DNA of 64,000 bases, from positions 248,001 to 312,000 of the forward strand of contig NZ_BHVV01000002.1 in assembly GCF_003865015.1 (NCBI RefSeq). The letters run 5' to 3'. The position numbers and the translations under genes were made by a program. Every line of letters starts with the position of its first letter. Positions within the stretch are counted from its first letter, which is position 1. This document shows positions 50,920 to 61,224 of this stretch, one piece after another. The notes under the pieces are model-generated. The model saw only the letters and a program-made list of their open reading frames with translations, searched no databases and was not told the origin of the DNA. This DNA comes from Sulfurisoma sediminicola (lineage in GTDB: Bacteria > Pseudomonadota > Gammaproteobacteria > Burkholderiales > Rhodocyclaceae).

Positions 50920-51033
50920 ATGAAAGTTCTCGCTTCGGTCAAGCGTATTTGCCGCAAATGCAAGATCATCCGCCGTAATGGCGTGGTCCGCGTGATTTGC
51001 ACCGATCCGCGCCACAAGCAGCGCCAGGGTTGA
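50920..51033 (+). CDS. rpmJ: Ribosomal protein L36 (zinc-ribbon form)
   Basis: A 37-residue protein starting [19 protein letters not shown] and ending DPRHKQRQG. Cys11, Cys14, Cys27 and His33 form the zinc site of the C+ form. The ATG has CGGAGACCATC upstream. Its stop codon lies in the -35 box of the alpha-operon promoter. Confidence 0.97.
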   Translation: MKVLASVKRICRKCKIIRRNGVVRVICTDPRHKQRQG

Positions 51034-51058
51034 TCAACCGATCATCACTGGATATAAT
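51030..51058 (+). promoter_or_regulatory. Promoter of the alpha operon (rpsM)
   Basis: TTGATC (51030-51035, over the rpmJ stop), 17-nt spacer, TATAAT (51053-51058, perfect consensus), 43 nt before rpsM. Confidence 0.82.
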
Positions 51059-51101
51059 TATCAGTTTCGCAATTTTGGCGATAAATAGCTAAGGTAGAGA
51101 C

Positions 51102-51467
51102 ATGGCCCGTATCGCAGGCGTCAACATTCCGAACCACCAGCATACCGAGATCGCGCTGACCGCGATCTACGGCATCGGCCGCACCCGTGCGCAGAAGATC
51201 TGCGATATGGCCGGCATCAAGCGTTCGACCAAGATCAAGGATCTCAACGACAGCCAGCTGGACAAGCTGCGCGAGGAGATCGGCAAGTTCACCGTCGAGG
51301 GCGACTTGCGCCGCGAGGTGACCATGAGCATCAAGCGTCTCATGGACCTCAGCTGCTACCGTGGCGTCCGCCATCGTCGCGGCCTGCCGTGCCGCGGTCA
51401 GCGTACCCGCACCAACGCCCGTACCCGCAAGGGCCCGCGCAAAGCCATCGCCGCGTCGAAGAAATAA
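51102..51467 (+). CDS. rpsM: Ribosomal protein S13
   Basis: A 121-residue protein that contacts P-site tRNA and bridges to L5. It starts [34 protein letters not shown] and ends in the conserved basic [25 protein letters not shown] tail region. GCTAAGGTAGAGAC is the ribosome site. Confidence 0.98.
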   Translation: MARIAGVNIPNHQHTEIALTAIYGIGRTRAQKICDMAGIKRSTKIKDLNDSQLDKLREEIGKFTVEGDLRREVTMSIKRLMDLSCYRGVRHRRGLPCRGQRTRTNARTRKGPRKAIAASKK

Positions 51468-51482
51468 CCAGGAATCGAATAC

Positions 51483-51872
<390 letters not shown>

Positions 51873-51888
51873 GGCTGAGGAATAGAAT

Positions 51889-52518
51889 ATGGCCCGCAAT
51901 CTAGACGCCAAGTGCCGCCAGTGCCGCCGCGAGGGAGAGAAGCTCTTCCTCAAGGCCGAGAAATGTTTCACCGACAAGTGCTCGATCGAGCGCCGTGCCT
52001 ACGCGCCCGGCCAGCATGGCCAGAAGTCCGGCCAGCGCCTTTCCGGCTATGGTCAGCAGCTGCGTGAAAAGCAGAAGATCCGCCGCATCTACGGCATCCT
52101 CGAACGCCAGTTCCGCAAGGGCTTCGCCGAAGCCGAGCGCAAGAAGGGTCAGACCGGCGAGAACCTGCTGCAGCTGCTCGAATCGCGCCTCGACGCCGTT
52201 GCCTATCGCATGGGCTTCGGCGGCTCGCGTGCCGAAGCGCGCCAGGTCGTGCGCCACAACGGCGTGCTGGTCAATGGCAAGCGCGTAAACATTCCGTCCT
52301 ACAGCGTTCGCCCCGGCGACGTGATCCAGCTGACCGATGCCGCCAAGGCGCACCTGCGCACCAAGGCCGCCCTCGAGGCCGCCGATTCGCGCGGTTTCCC
52401 GGAGTGGATCGAGGTCAACGCCAAGGAAGCTCGTGGTGTGTTCAAGGCCCTGCCCGCGCGCGAGGAACTGTCCTCGTCGATGAACGAAGGCCTCGTGGTC
52501 GAACTGTACTCGCGCTAA
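51889..52518 (+). CDS. rpsD: Ribosomal protein S4 (with N-terminal zinc-type cysteines)
   Basis: A 209-residue 16S assembly initiator; in E. coli it represses the alpha operon through the rpsM leader. The N-terminus has Cys9, Cys12, Cys26 and Cys31 (KCRQCRREGEKLFLKAEKCFTDKC), a zinc-knuckle pattern that E. coli S4 lacks. The S4 RNA-binding domain includes ESRLDAVAYRMGFGGSRAEARQVVRHNGVLVNGKRVNIPS. Confidence 0.97.
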   Translation: MARNLDAKCRQCRREGEKLFLKAEKCFTDKCSIERRAYAPGQHGQKSGQRLSGYGQQLREKQKIRRIYGILERQFRKGFAEAERKKGQTGENLLQLLESRLDAVAYRMGFGGSRAEARQVVRHNGVLVNGKRVNIPSYSVRPGDVIQLTDAAKAHLRTKAALEAADSRGFPEWIEVNAKEARGVFKALPAREELSSSMNEGLVVELYSR

Positions 52519-52588
52519 ACCGTAGTCCGACGCTTGGCGCGCAACGAACGAGTGGGCGCCGAGCGTTTTCTTTTTTGAAGGAATGCAG

Positions 52589-53578
52589 ATGCAAAGCAAT
52601 GCACTTCTGAAACCGCGCATCATCGATGTCCAGACGCTGTCACCGGTTCATGCCCGCGTCGTGATGGAGCCGTTCGAGCGCGGTTACGGCCACACGCTGG
52701 GCAACGCCCTGCGCCGCATCCTGCTGTCCTCGATGCCGGGCACGGCCCCGACCGAGGTTTCCATCGACGGCGTGTTGCACGAGTACTCCACGCTCGAAGG
52801 GGTGCGCGAGGACGTCGTCGACATCGTTCTCAACCTCAAGGGCGTCGTGCTGAAGATGCACAACCGCGCCGAGGCTACGCTGACGCTGTCGAAGAAGGGC
52901 AGCGGCACCGACACCAAGGTCACCGCGGCCGACATCGAGTCCACGCACGACATCGAGATCATCAATCCCGACCACATCATCGCCCACGTCGCTGCCGGCG
53001 GCAAGCTCGACATGCAGATCAAGGTCGAGAACGGCCGCGGCTACGTGCCGGCCAACGCCCGTCCCGTCGCCAAGGAAAACCGCGGTGTCGGCAACGTCAT
53101 GATCGACGCTTCCTTCAGCCCGGTGCGGCGCGTCAGCTACCAGGTCGAGTCCGCCCGCGTCGAGCAGCGCACCGACCTCGACAAGCTGATCATCGACATC
53201 GAGACCAACGGCGCCATCGATCCGGAAGAGGCCATCCGCTACGCCGCGCGCGTGCTGATGGACCAGTTGTCCGTCTTCGCCGACCTCGAGGGCACCCCGC
53301 TGTCCGTCGAGGCGCCGAAGCAGACGTCCGTCGATCCGATCCTGCTGCGCCCGGTGGATGATCTCGAACTGACGGTGCGCTCGGCCAACTGCCTCAAGGC
53401 CGAAAACATCTACTACATCGGTGACCTGATCCAGCGCACCGAGACCGAGCTGCTGAAGACGCCGAACCTCGGCCGCAAGTCGCTCAACGAAATCAAGGAA
53501 GTGCTCGCTTCGCGCGGCCTCACGCTGGGCATGCGCCTCGAGAACTGGCCGCCCGCCGGCCTTGAGAAACTGGCCTAA
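52589..53578 (+). CDS. rpoA: RNA polymerase alpha subunit
   Basis: A 329-residue assembly and activator-contact subunit. The N-terminal domain has [51 protein letters not shown] linker precedes the C-terminal domain, whose UP-element and activator-binding core is [48 protein letters not shown]. Two ATGs lie 6 nt apart; the second (M-Q-S-N-A) is chosen because GAAGGA abuts the first but stands 6-7 nt before the second. Confidence 0.98.
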   Translation: MQSNALLKPRIIDVQTLSPVHARVVMEPFERGYGHTLGNALRRILLSSMPGTAPTEVSIDGVLHEYSTLEGVREDVVDIVLNLKGVVLKMHNRAEATLTLSKKGSGTDTKVTAADIESTHDIEIINPDHIIAHVAAGGKLDMQIKVENGRGYVPANARPVAKENRGVGNVMIDASFSPVRRVSYQVESARVEQRTDLDKLIIDIETNGAIDPEEAIRYAARVLMDQLSVFADLEGTPLSVEAPKQTSVDPILLRPVDDLELTVRSANCLKAENIYYIGDLIQRTETELLKTPNLGRKSLNEIKEVLASRGLTLGMRLENWPPAGLEKLA

Positions 53579-53667
53579 GCAGCATCGGGTCGCAACAACA
53601 CACGTTCAATAACCATTAACGGACCGTTTGCCCAGGCGGCGGCCCCACAAGAACGAGGAATACCAAC

Positions 53668-54063
53668 ATGCGTCATCGCAACGGACTTCGCAAACTCAAC
53701 CGAACCTCGTCGCATCGCCAGGCGATGCTGCGCAACATGGCCAACGCCCTGCTGCGTCACGAGGCGATCAAGACCACCCTGCCCAAGGCCAAGGAACTGC
53801 GCCGCGTCGTCGAGCCGCTGATCACCCTCGGCAAGAAGCCCTCGCTGGCCAACCGCCGTCTGGCCTTCGACCGCCTGCGCGACCGCGAGATGGTCGTCAA
53901 GATCTTCGACGTCATGGGACCGCGCTACGCCAGCCGCAACGGCGGCTACCTGCGCATCCTCAAGATGGGCTTCCGCGTCGGCGACAACGCGCCGATGGCC
54001 TACGTCGAACTGCTCGACCGCCCGGAAGGCGCCGACGCGACCGAGGCGCCGACGGCCGAATAA
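53668..54063 (+). CDS. rplQ: Ribosomal protein L17
   Basis: A 131-residue protein at the tunnel exit and the last gene of the supercluster. It starts [45 protein letters not shown] and ends with a variable acidic tail [10 protein letters not shown] strong terminator follows 17 bp after the stop. Confidence 0.98.
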   Translation: MRHRNGLRKLNRTSSHRQAMLRNMANALLRHEAIKTTLPKAKELRRVVEPLITLGKKPSLANRRLAFDRLRDREMVVKIFDVMGPRYASRNGGYLRILKMGFRVGDNAPMAYVELLDRPEGADATEAPTAE

Positions 54064-54080
54064 GCCTTTCGTGCCCCATC

Positions 54081-54108
54081 AAAAAAGCCGGCTTTCGCCG
54101 GCTTTTTT
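54081..54108. terminator. Strong bidirectional terminator after rplQ
   Basis: AAAAAAGCCGGC-TTTC-GCCGGCTTTTTT: perfect 12-bp symmetry with six A before and six T after the GC stem. It serves the alpha operon (+) and the convergent Atm1-type transporter gene (-). Confidence 0.95.
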
Positions 54109-54124
54109 GTTCTGGCGGCTCTGG

Positions 54125-55960
54125 TCACGCAGCCGTCACCGCCTCGGCCTCGGACTCAATGCCTTTCTCCTGCAGTTGCAAGGCCCACATCTGGGCGTAA
54201 TAGCCGCCGCGTTCCAACAGGTCGCGATGTCTGCCGCGTTCGACGATGCGGCCGCCGTCGAGCACCAGGATCTCGTCGGCGTTCATCACCGTCGACAGGC
54301 GGTGGGCGATGATCAGCGTGGTGTGGCCGTGGGCCACCTGATCGAGCTCGCCCTGGATGGCCTTTTCCGTCTTGGAATCGAGTGCCGAGGTGGCCTCGTC
54401 GAAAATCAGGATCGGCGGGTTCTTCAGCAGCGCCCGGGCGATGGCGACGCGCTGCTTCTCGCCGCCGGACAGTTTGAGCCCGCGCTCGCCGACCTTCGTC
54501 TCGTAGCCGTCCGGCAGCCGCTCGATGAACTCGTGCAGGTGCGCGGCGCGGGCGGCCTCGATCACCTCGTCGCGGGCGGCCGTCGGCCGGCCGTACTGGA
54601 TGTTGTAGAAGATCGTGTCGTTGAACAGCACCGTGTCCTGCGGCACGATGCCGATGGCCGCGCGCAGGCTCGCCTGCGTCAGGCTGCGGATGTCGCTGCC
54701 GTTGATGCGGATGCCGCCGGCCGAGATGTCGTAGAAGCGGTACAGCAGGCGCGCCAGCGTGCTCTTGCCCGAGCCGCTGTGGCCGACCACCGCCAGCGAG
54801 CGGCCGGCCGGTATGTCGAAGCCGACGTCGGCGAGGATGCGCCTTTTCGGTTCGTAGGCAAAGCCGACACCCTCGAAGCTGACCGCGCATGGCCCACGTT
54901 CCAACGGTCGCGCATCGGGCGCATCCTGCACCTCGCGGTGCTGGACCAGCAGGCCGAACAGGCGTTCGATGTCGGTCAGCGACTGGCGGATCTCGCGGTA
55001 GAGAATACCGAGGTGGTTGAGCGGCATGTAGAGCTGGATGAGGAAGGCGTTCACCAGCACGATGTCGCCCACCGTCATACTGCCATCGACCACGCCGACG
55101 GCGGCGCGCCACATCATCAGTGTCACGGCGACGGCGATGATCACGGCCTGGCCGAGGTTGAGGTAGGAGAGCGAGACCTGGGTGCGAATCTGCGCCGCCT
55201 CCCACTTCTGCAACTGCTCGTCGTAGCGCCGCGCCTCGAAGCCCTCGTTGTTGAAATACTTCACCGTCTCGTAGTTGATCAGGCTGTCGATGGCACGCAC
55301 GTTTGCCGCCGAGTCGTGCTCGTTGGCCTCGCGGCGGATCTTGGTACGCCAGTTGGTCACCAGGATGGTGAAGGTGACGTAGACGGCCAGCGTCACGAAG
55401 GTGATCACCGCGAAGCTGACGTCGTAGCGGATGACGAGAATCGTCAACACCAGGCCGATCTCGAGCAGCGTCGGCAGGATGGAATAGATGGTGTAGCTGA
55501 TGAGGCTGCCGACGGCGCGGGTACCGCGCTCGATGTCGCGGGTGAGGCCGCCGGTCTGGCGTTCAAGGTGGAAGCGCAGGCTGAGCGCGTGCAGGTGATC
55601 GAACACCTGCAGGGCGATGGTGCGCTGGGCCCGCTGGGTGACCTTGGCGAAAATGATCTCGCGCAGTTCGGTGAACAGCGCCGTCGAGAAACGCAGCGCG
55701 CCATAAGCGGCAAGCAGGCCCAGCGGTACCAGCAGCAGCGCCTGCTCGCGCGGCAGGGTAAAGCCGTCGATGATGCCCTTGAAGACGAGCGGAACCGTCA
55801 CGTTGGCGACCTTGGCGGTGACCAGGCAGGCCAGCGCGAAGAGCACGCGCCACTTCCATTCGAGCAGATAGGGCAGCAGCGTCTTCAGGGTTTCCCAGTC
55901 GCGGCGCTGCGACGGTTCAGGACCCGGCAGGGCGATGGATGCGGGCATGCGTTTGGCCAT
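54125..55960 (-). CDS. Atm1-type ABC exporter (ABCB7/HMT1 family)
   Basis: A 611-residue half-transporter with six N-terminal membrane helices (about 35-320) and a C-terminal ATPase. Family traits are the DRGTRAVGSL-like stretch (IERGTRAVGSLISYTIYSILPTLLEIG), RREANEHDSAANVRAIDSLINYETVKYFNNE, and Walker A VGHSGSGKSTLARLLYRF. The signature is LSGGEKQRVAIARALLK, Walker B ILIFDEATSALD and the switch His is in IIAHRLSTV. Relatives export glutathione-bound sulfur or metal species; whether the linked cus genes matter is unknown. It probably acts as a homodimer. Confidence 0.9.
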   Translation of the reverse strand: MAKRMPASIALPGPEPSQRRDWETLKTLLPYLLEWKWRVLFALACLVTAKVANVTVPLVFKGIIDGFTLPREQALLLVPLGLLAAYGALRFSTALFTELREIIFAKVTQRAQRTIALQVFDHLHALSLRFHLERQTGGLTRDIERGTRAVGSLISYTIYSILPTLLEIGLVLTILVIRYDVSFAVITFVTLAVYVTFTILVTNWRTKIRREANEHDSAANVRAIDSLINYETVKYFNNEGFEARRYDEQLQKWEAAQIRTQVSLSYLNLGQAVIIAVAVTLMMWRAAVGVVDGSMTVGDIVLVNAFLIQLYMPLNHLGILYREIRQSLTDIERLFGLLVQHREVQDAPDARPLERGPCAVSFEGVGFAYEPKRRILADVGFDIPAGRSLAVVGHSGSGKSTLARLLYRFYDISAGGIRINGSDIRSLTQASLRAAIGIVPQDTVLFNDTIFYNIQYGRPTAARDEVIEAARAAHLHEFIERLPDGYETKVGERGLKLSGGEKQRVAIARALLKNPPILIFDEATSALDSKTEKAIQGELDQVAHGHTTLIIAHRLSTVMNADEILVLDGGRIVERGRHRDLLERGGYYAQMWALQLQEKGIESEAEAVTAA

Positions 55961-56062
55961 GGCGAAATTTTATCAGCCGGAGCCCGACCACATCTCGAGC
56001 AGGGCCATGCCGGAAGGGAGTGGTGTAAGCTGCGCCCACCGTTTTCCGCTTCCTCCCGTGCC

Positions 56063-56458
56063 ATGAGCGAACACCTCACGACCCTGCCCGATCTCCAGCC
56101 GGCCCTGCGCGTGATGCCGATGCCGAAAGATCTCAATGCCTTCGGCGACGTCTTCGGCGGCTGGGTCATGGCCCAGGTCGACATTGCCGGCGCCCTGCCG
56201 GCGATGCAGCGGGCGCGCGGCCGCATCGCCACCGTCGCCGTCAACTCGTTCAGCTTCAAGCAGCCGATCTCGGCAGGCGACGTCGTCAGCTTCTACGCCG
56301 AGGTGGTCAAGGTCGGCACCAGCTCGATCACGGTGGACGTCCAGGTCTATGCCGAGCGCCACCCCGAGAACCCGATCACCGTCAAGGTCACCGAGGCACG
56401 CCTGACCTACGTCGCCCTCGATGCCGGCGGCAACAAGCGGCCGGTCGATCCCGCCTGA
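56063..56458 (+). CDS. YciA-like acyl-CoA thioesterase (hot-dog fold)
   Basis: A 131-residue thioesterase that hydrolyses acyl-CoAs. The hot-dog core has NAFGDVFGGWVMAQVDIAGALPAMQRARGRIATVAVNSFSFKQPISAGDVVSFYAEVVKVGTSSITVDVQVYAE, with the catalytic Asp in the GGWVMAQVDIAG helix region of the YciA group. The start ATG follows TCCCGTGCC; the long open frame before it is antisense to the ABC gene and not used. Regulation is not evident. Confidence 0.88.
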   Translation: MSEHLTTLPDLQPALRVMPMPKDLNAFGDVFGGWVMAQVDIAGALPAMQRARGRIATVAVNSFSFKQPISAGDVVSFYAEVVKVGTSSITVDVQVYAERHPENPITVKVTEARLTYVALDAGGNKRPVDPA

Positions 56459-56560
56459 CCCAGGCGAAGTTGCCGATTCGTTTGCCAAGAATTGCTGAGT
56501 GTTCCAGCCGGGGCTTCGGCTATCATGCGCCGCGAACCACGTGAAGCCGGAGGGAAACCC

Positions 56561-56944
56561 ATGACCACACGCAGAATCATCGCCACAGCCGCCGCTCCCG
56601 CCGCCATCGGCACCTACTCGCAGGCGGTACAGGCCGGCAACACCATCTACATGTCGGGCCAGATCGGCCTCGACCCGGCGACCATGACCATGGTCGAGGG
56701 CATCGACGCCCAGATCGTCCGCGTCTTCGAGAACCTCAAGGCCGTGGCCGAGGCGGCCGGCGCCTCGCTGAACGACGCCGTCAAGTTCAACATCTACCTG
56801 ACCGACCTCGCCAACTTCGCCAGGGTCAACGAGACCATGGCGAAGTACGTCGCCCAGCCCTATCCGGCCCGTGCCGCGGTCGGCGTCAAGGAACTGCCGC
56901 GCGGCGCGCTGGTCGAGGCCGACGCCGTTCTCGTGGTTGGCTGA
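56561..56944 (+). CDS. ridA: RidA-family reactive enamine/imine deaminase
   Basis: A 127-residue YjgF/YER057c/UK114 protein that clears reactive 2-aminoacrylate-type imines. Conserved blocks are [29 protein letters not shown] near the start and [25 protein letters not shown] at the end, with the carboxylate-binding Arg in PARAAV. GGAGGGAAACCC gives a strong ribosome site. Its 3' end overlaps the likely start of recG by 8 nt. Confidence 0.92.
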   Translation: MTTRRIIATAAAPAAIGTYSQAVQAGNTIYMSGQIGLDPATMTMVEGIDAQIVRVFENLKAVAEAAGASLNDAVKFNIYLTDLANFARVNETMAKYVAQPYPARAAVGVKELPRGALVEADAVLVVG

Positions 56945-59060
56945 CAAGCCTGCGATCCCCGGCGCCGGCTCCGCCGTCGCCGAAAAGCTCGAACGCCTGG
57001 GGCTGCGGCGCGAGGCCGATCTCGTCTTCCACCTGCCGCTGCGCTACGAGGACGAAACGCGGCTGACCACGATCCGCGATGCACTGCCCGGCGTTCCGGC
57101 GCAGTTCGAGGTCGAGGTGATCTCCTGCGAGGTCGCCTACCGGCCGCGCCGCCAGCTCGTCGCCAAGGTGCGCGATGATAGCGGGATGCTGGTACTGCGC
57201 TTCCTCAACTTCTATCCGAGCCAGCAGAAGGCGCTGCAGGCCGGCGCGCGGCTGCGCGTGTTCGGCGAGGTGCGCGGCGGCTTCTTCGGCAGCGAGATCA
57301 TCCACCCGCGCTTCCATGCCGTCCATGAAAGCGAGCCCCTGCCGCAGGGCCTGACGCCGGTTTATCCGACCACTGCCGGCCTCGGCCAGGCGACGTTGCG
57401 CAAGCTCATCGACCGGGCGCTCGAGCATGTGCCCCTCGACGACACTCTGCCCGAGGACCTGCGCCGCCGCCTCACCCTGCCCGAACTCGCCGCCAGCGTC
57501 CGTACGCTGCATCACCCGCCCCCCGATATTTCGCTCGAGCAGCTCGAGACGCGCGGCCATCCGGCCTGGCGCCGCGTCGCCTTCGACGAACTGCTGGCGC
57601 AGCAACTCTCGTTGCGCCGCGCCCATGCCTTGCGTCGCCAGCGCGGTGCGCCGGTGCTCGCGCCCGGCGGCAGGCTCTGCGACGCCTTGCTCGCACAACT
57701 GCCGTTTCGCCTCACCGGCGCCCAGCAACGCGTCTGGCGGGAGATCGCTGCCGACATCGAAGCACCGCACCCGATGCAGCGGCTGTTGCAGGGCGACGTC
57801 GGCAGCGGCAAGACGGTAATCGCGGCGCTGGCGATGCTGCGCGCCGTCGATAACGGCTACCAGGCCGCGCTGATGGCGCCGACCGAGATCCTCGCCGAGC
57901 AGCACTACCGCAAGCTTAGCCAATGGCTGCAGCCGCTCGGCCTCGAGGTCGCCTGGCTCTCGGGCAGCCAGAAGAAGCGCGAGCGCAGCGCCTGGCTGGA
58001 AAAAGTCGGCGCCGGCGACACGGCGTTGGTGGTCGGCACCCATGCGCTGATCGAGGAGGGCGTCGAATTCGCCAACCTCGGCCTGGCCATCGTCGACGAG
58101 CAGCACCGCTTCGGCGTCAAGCAGCGTCTCGCCCTCAAGCGCAAGGGCATGGGCGCCGATGCGCGCCGGGCCGCCCCAAGCGCATCGAGCCCCCCCGTGG
58201 GGGGCAGCGAGCCGACTTTGCGAGCGTGGGGGGCCAATACGGTGCCGCACCAGCTCACCATGTCGGCGACGCCGATTCCGCGCACCCTGGCGATGAGCTA
58301 CTACGCCGACCTCGACGTCTCGGTGATCGACGAGCTGCCGCCCGGCCGCACGCCAGTCCTGACCAAGTTGGTGTCGGACACGCGCCGCGAGGAGGTGATC
58401 GCGCGTGTGCGCGACGCCTGCGCGGCTGGTCGGCAGGCCTACTGGGTCTGCCCGCTGATCGAAGAGTCCGAGGCGCTGCAGCTGAAGACCGCGCAGGAGA
58501 CCTTCGAACACCTGACCGCCGAGTTGCCCGGGCTGCGCATCGGACTCGTTCATGGCCGGCTCAAGGCCGAGGAGAAGGCGGCGGTGATGGCGGCCTTCGT
58601 CGCCAACGAAGTGCAGTTGCTGGTGGCCACCACGGTGATCGAGGTCGGCGTCGACGTGCCCAACGCGACGCTGATGGTGATCGAGCACGCCGAGCGCTTC
58701 GGCCTGGCGCAACTGCACCAGCTGCGCGGCCGCGTCGGCCGCGGCAGCTTTGATTCGGCCTGCATCCTGCTTTACGCCCAGCCGTTGGGCGAGACGGCCC
58801 GCGCCCGCCTCAAGATCATTTTCGAGAACAGCGACGGCTTCGAGATCTCACGGCAGGACCTGCATTTGCGCGGCCCCGGCGAGTTCATCGGCGCGCGCCA
58901 GAGCGGTCTGCCCATGCTGCGCTACGCCGATCTGGAGGACAGCGCGCTGGTCGAGCAGGCACGCACCGCCGCAGAGGAACTGCTGCGCGGCGATCCGGTG
59001 ATCGTGCGAAGCCACCTCGAGCGCTGGCTCGGCGGGCGCGGTGACTTGCTCGGCGCCTAG
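56937..59060 (+). CDS. recG: ATP-dependent DNA helicase RecG with repeat-derived insertion
   Basis: About 707 residues; rescues stalled forks and resolves branched DNA. The wedge/OB domain is in the N-terminal ~280 residues. Helicase motifs: [71 protein letters not shown], and [29 protein letters not shown]. Between II and III about 30 residues ([20 protein letters not shown] and on) replace the usual ~6-residue link; they are encoded by the palindromic repeat at 58164-58234, in frame without stop. The start is taken as TTG inside the ridA 3' end (L/M-A-D-K-P-A-I-P); no strong ribosome site is seen there. Confidence 0.9.
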   Translation: MADKPAIPGAGSAVAEKLERLGLRREADLVFHLPLRYEDETRLTTIRDALPGVPAQFEVEVISCEVAYRPRRQLVAKVRDDSGMLVLRFLNFYPSQQKALQAGARLRVFGEVRGGFFGSEIIHPRFHAVHESEPLPQGLTPVYPTTAGLGQATLRKLIDRALEHVPLDDTLPEDLRRRLTLPELAASVRTLHHPPPDISLEQLETRGHPAWRRVAFDELLAQQLSLRRAHALRRQRGAPVLAPGGRLCDALLAQLPFRLTGAQQRVWREIAADIEAPHPMQRLLQGDVGSGKTVIAALAMLRAVDNGYQAALMAPTEILAEQHYRKLSQWLQPLGLEVAWLSGSQKKRERSAWLEKVGAGDTALVVGTHALIEEGVEFANLGLAIVDEQHRFGVKQRLALKRKGMGADARRAAPSASSPPVGGSEPTLRAWGANTVPHQLTMSATPIPRTLAMSYYADLDVSVIDELPPGRTPVLTKLVSDTRREEVIARVRDACAAGRQAYWVCPLIEESEALQLKTAQETFEHLTAELPGLRIGLVHGRLKAEEKAAVMAAFVANEVQLLVATTVIEVGVDVPNATLMVIEHAERFGLAQLHQLRGRVGRGSFDSACILLYAQPLGETARARLKIIFENSDGFEISRQDLHLRGPGEFIGARQSGLPMLRYADLEDSALVEQARTAAEELLRGDPVIVRSHLERWLGGRGDLLGA
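58164..58234. repeat. Palindromic repeat, copy 2, inside recG
   Basis: Inverted relative to the glmU-glmS copy. CGCCGGGCCGCCCCAAG at its left and GCGTGGGGGGCC at its right match copy 1 read on the other strand, around a GCCCCCCCGTGGGGGGC hairpin core. It adds codons to recG without breaking the frame. Confidence 0.75.
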
Positions 59061-59073
59061 TAAAATTCGCGCC

Positions 59074-59595
59074 ATGCAAGTCTGGCTACCCCGTCCCGCC
59101 GTGCGCGGCCCCCTGCGTCGCTGGCTGACGGCACGCGGCTCGCTGTCGGAGCGCCTGCGCTCCGCTTGCGCGGCGGGCTTCCGCGTGCAGCGTCTGCATC
59201 AGGGCCTGGCCCCGGCCTGGCCCGACGAGCGGCGGGCGCTGCGCCTGGCCGCCGGCGAACGGACGCTGGTGCGCGAAGTGCTGCTCTATTGCGGCGAGAC
59301 GCCGGTGGTGTTCGCCCGCAGCCTCGCTGCCGCGCGCCACCTCGACGGCCCCTGGCGCGCCCTGCGCGGTCTCGGTTCGCGACCGCTGGCGAACATGCTC
59401 TTCGCCGATCCGCGCATCGCGCGCGGTGCGCTCGAGTTCTGTCACCTCGACGCACGCCAGCCGCTGCGGCGCCGCGCGTCGCTGGCCGTGCCGGGCCTGC
59501 CCCAGGCATTGTGGGCACGCCGCTCGGTGTTCTGCCGCGAGCGCGCCCCCCTGCTGGTGAGCGAAGTCTTCCTGCCCGCGGTGCTGACGCCGTGA
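59074..59595 (+). CDS. ubiC: Chorismate lyase
   Basis: A 173-residue enzyme that splits chorismate to 4-hydroxybenzoate and pyruvate, the first step to ubiquinone. Family-like regions are [69 protein letters not shown] and [23 protein letters not shown]. The C-terminal Glu in VSEVFLP fits the catalytic Glu of UbiC. It begins 13 bp after recG and overlaps ubiA by 4 nt (GTGA), so both ubiquinone genes are co-translated. Confidence 0.9.
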   Translation: MQVWLPRPAVRGPLRRWLTARGSLSERLRSACAAGFRVQRLHQGLAPAWPDERRALRLAAGERTLVREVLLYCGETPVVFARSLAAARHLDGPWRALRGLGSRPLANMLFADPRIARGALEFCHLDARQPLRRRASLAVPGLPQALWARRSVFCRERAPLLVSEVFLPAVLTP

Positions 59596-60476
59596 ACCTC
59601 GCCGCACTCAAGGAACGTCTCGATCTCTACGAGAAGCTGATGCGGCTCGACAAGCCCATCGGCATCCTGCTGCTGCTGTGGCCGACGCTGTGGGCGCTGT
59701 GGATCGCCAGTGAAGGCCGCCCGCATTGGCTGCTGGTCTGGATCTTCGTCCTCGGCACGGTGCTGATGCGCTCGGCCGGATGCGTCATCAACGACTACGC
59801 CGACCGCGACTTCGACCTGCATGTCGAACGCACGAAGGAACGGCCGCTGGCCGCGCGCAAGGTCAGCACGCGCGAGGCGCTGATGCTCGCTGCCGTGCTG
59901 GTGATCTGTGCTGCCGTGCTGATCCTGCCCCTGTCGAAACGGGTGTGGCTGCTCGCGGCGGTGGCGCTGTTCCTCGCCGCGAGCTACCCCTTCACCAAGC
60001 GCTTCTTCGCCATTCCCCAGGCCTACCTCGGCGTGGCTTTCGGCTTCGGCATCCCGATGGCCTTCGCTGCGTTGCTGGACGAGGTTCCGCCCCTTGGCTG
60101 GATTCTGCTGCTGGCCAACGTCTTCTGGGCGGTCGCCTACGACACGGAGTACGCCATGGTCGACCGCGACGACGACGTCCGCATCGGCATCCGCACCTCG
60201 GCGCTGACCTTCGGCCGCTTCGACGTCGCCGCGGTGATGCTCTGCTACGCGGCGACGCTGGCCATTCTCGGCTGGGTGGGCTGGGAGCTGCGCTACGGCG
60301 CCTGGTATTTCGGCGGCCTCTTCGTTGCGGCGGCGATCGCCGGCTATCACTACACCCTGATCCGCGGGCGCGAGCGGATGAAGTGCTTCAAGGCCTTCCT
60401 CCACAACAACTGGCTCGGCGCCGCGGTGTTCGCCGGCCTCGTTGCCGAGCTGAACCTCAGGCGCTGGCTGGCCTGA
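59592..60476 (+). CDS. ubiA: 4-hydroxybenzoate octaprenyltransferase
   Basis: A 294-residue membrane prenyltransferase that joins the polyprenyl tail to 4-hydroxybenzoate. It starts with GTG overlapping ubiC. The two Asp-rich Mg/pyrophosphate motifs are [21 protein letters not shown] (near 72-92) and [21 protein letters not shown] (near 180-200); about nine membrane helices surround them. The last 20 bp overlap the 3' end of the convergent bioC gene. Confidence 0.95.
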   Translation: MNLAALKERLDLYEKLMRLDKPIGILLLLWPTLWALWIASEGRPHWLLVWIFVLGTVLMRSAGCVINDYADRDFDLHVERTKERPLAARKVSTREALMLAAVLVICAAVLILPLSKRVWLLAAVALFLAASYPFTKRFFAIPQAYLGVAFGFGIPMAFAALLDEVPPLGWILLLANVFWAVAYDTEYAMVDRDDDVRIGIRTSALTFGRFDVAAVMLCYAATLAILGWVGWELRYGAWYFGGLFVAAAIAGYHYTLIRGRERMKCFKAFLHNNWLGAAVFAGLVAELNLRRWLA

Positions 60477-61224
60477 AGCGGGCGTAGAGGATCTGGTAAG
60501 TCAGGCTCGGCTGCGGCCCCAGTGCGCGCAGCACCCGGCGCAGCTGTCCGGCCGACAGCGGGCGGTGGCCGGGAGCCGGCGTCGCGGCGCCGATCGCGCG
60601 CAGTCGGCGCGGCAAATCCAGCGCGGCGTCGGCGCGCTCGACGAACAGCTCCTCGTCCAGGGCGAGGCGTCCGGCGGGAAAGGACGCGCGCAGCGTCGCC
60701 GCGTCGACGAAGGGCTGGGTGCCGGAGCGCAGGCCGAGTGCCGCGTGGGCCGCGCGCCATTCCTTGAAGCTTTCCGCGCCGAGCGTGCTCAGCGCCAGCA
60801 GCCCGCCGGGTGCGAGCAGGGCGGCGAGCCGCGCCAGCGTTTGCGGCAGGTCGCGGAACCATTGCGCGGTGAGGTTGGCGCAGACGAGGTCGAACCCGCC
60901 GCCGACCGCGGGCCGCTCGCCGTCCATGACGAAGTAGTGGCAGTGCGGCAGGCGGGCGCGGCAGGCCGCGACCATCGGCGCGGCGATGTCGCTGCAGAAG
61001 AAGTTATGCGTAGCGGTATCCCCGGGGACGGCGCCGGCGAGGCGGCGTTGCAGCTCGGCGGTGAGGTGGCCGGTGCCGCAGCCGAGCTCGAGCACCCGCG
61101 GCGCGGCGGGCAGGGACTCGGCGGCGATCAGCTCGGCCAGCCGCGCGGCGGCATGGCGCTGCGGCGCCGAGTGTGCATCGTAGCTCGCGGCGGCGCGGCC
61201 GAAGCTCTGGGCGATCCGCGTCAC
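60457..61224 (-). CDS. bioC: Malonyl-ACP O-methyltransferase BioC
   Basis: A 255-residue SAM-dependent methyltransferase that masks malonyl-ACP so that fatty-acid enzymes build the pimeloyl chain of biotin. The start [23 protein letters not shown] is the BioC signature, the SAM motif is [17 protein letters not shown], and [38 protein letters not shown] and the EWRAAH helix follow. The GTG start overlaps the bioH-like stop by 4 nt; longer frames upstream are in the neighbour. Last gene of the bio operon. Confidence 0.93.
   Translation of the reverse strand: MTRIAQSFGRAAASYDAHSAPQRHAAARLAELIAAESLPAAPRVLELGCGTGHLTAELQRRLAGAVPGDTATHNFFCSDIAAPMVAACRARLPHCHYFVMDGERPAVGGGFDLVCANLTAQWFRDLPQTLARLAALLAPGGLLALSTLGAESFKEWRAAHAALGLRSGTQPFVDAATLRASFPAGRLALDEELFVERADAALDLPRRLRAIGAATPAPGHRPLSAGQLRRVLRALGPQPSLTYQILYARFRPASA

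Noticed and set aside
54071-56062. Plus-strand frame through the Atm1-type ABC gene as an N-terminal extension of the YciA-like protein.
   Set aside because: It is antisense to a clear ABC transporter; the YciA family begins at the ATG at 56063.
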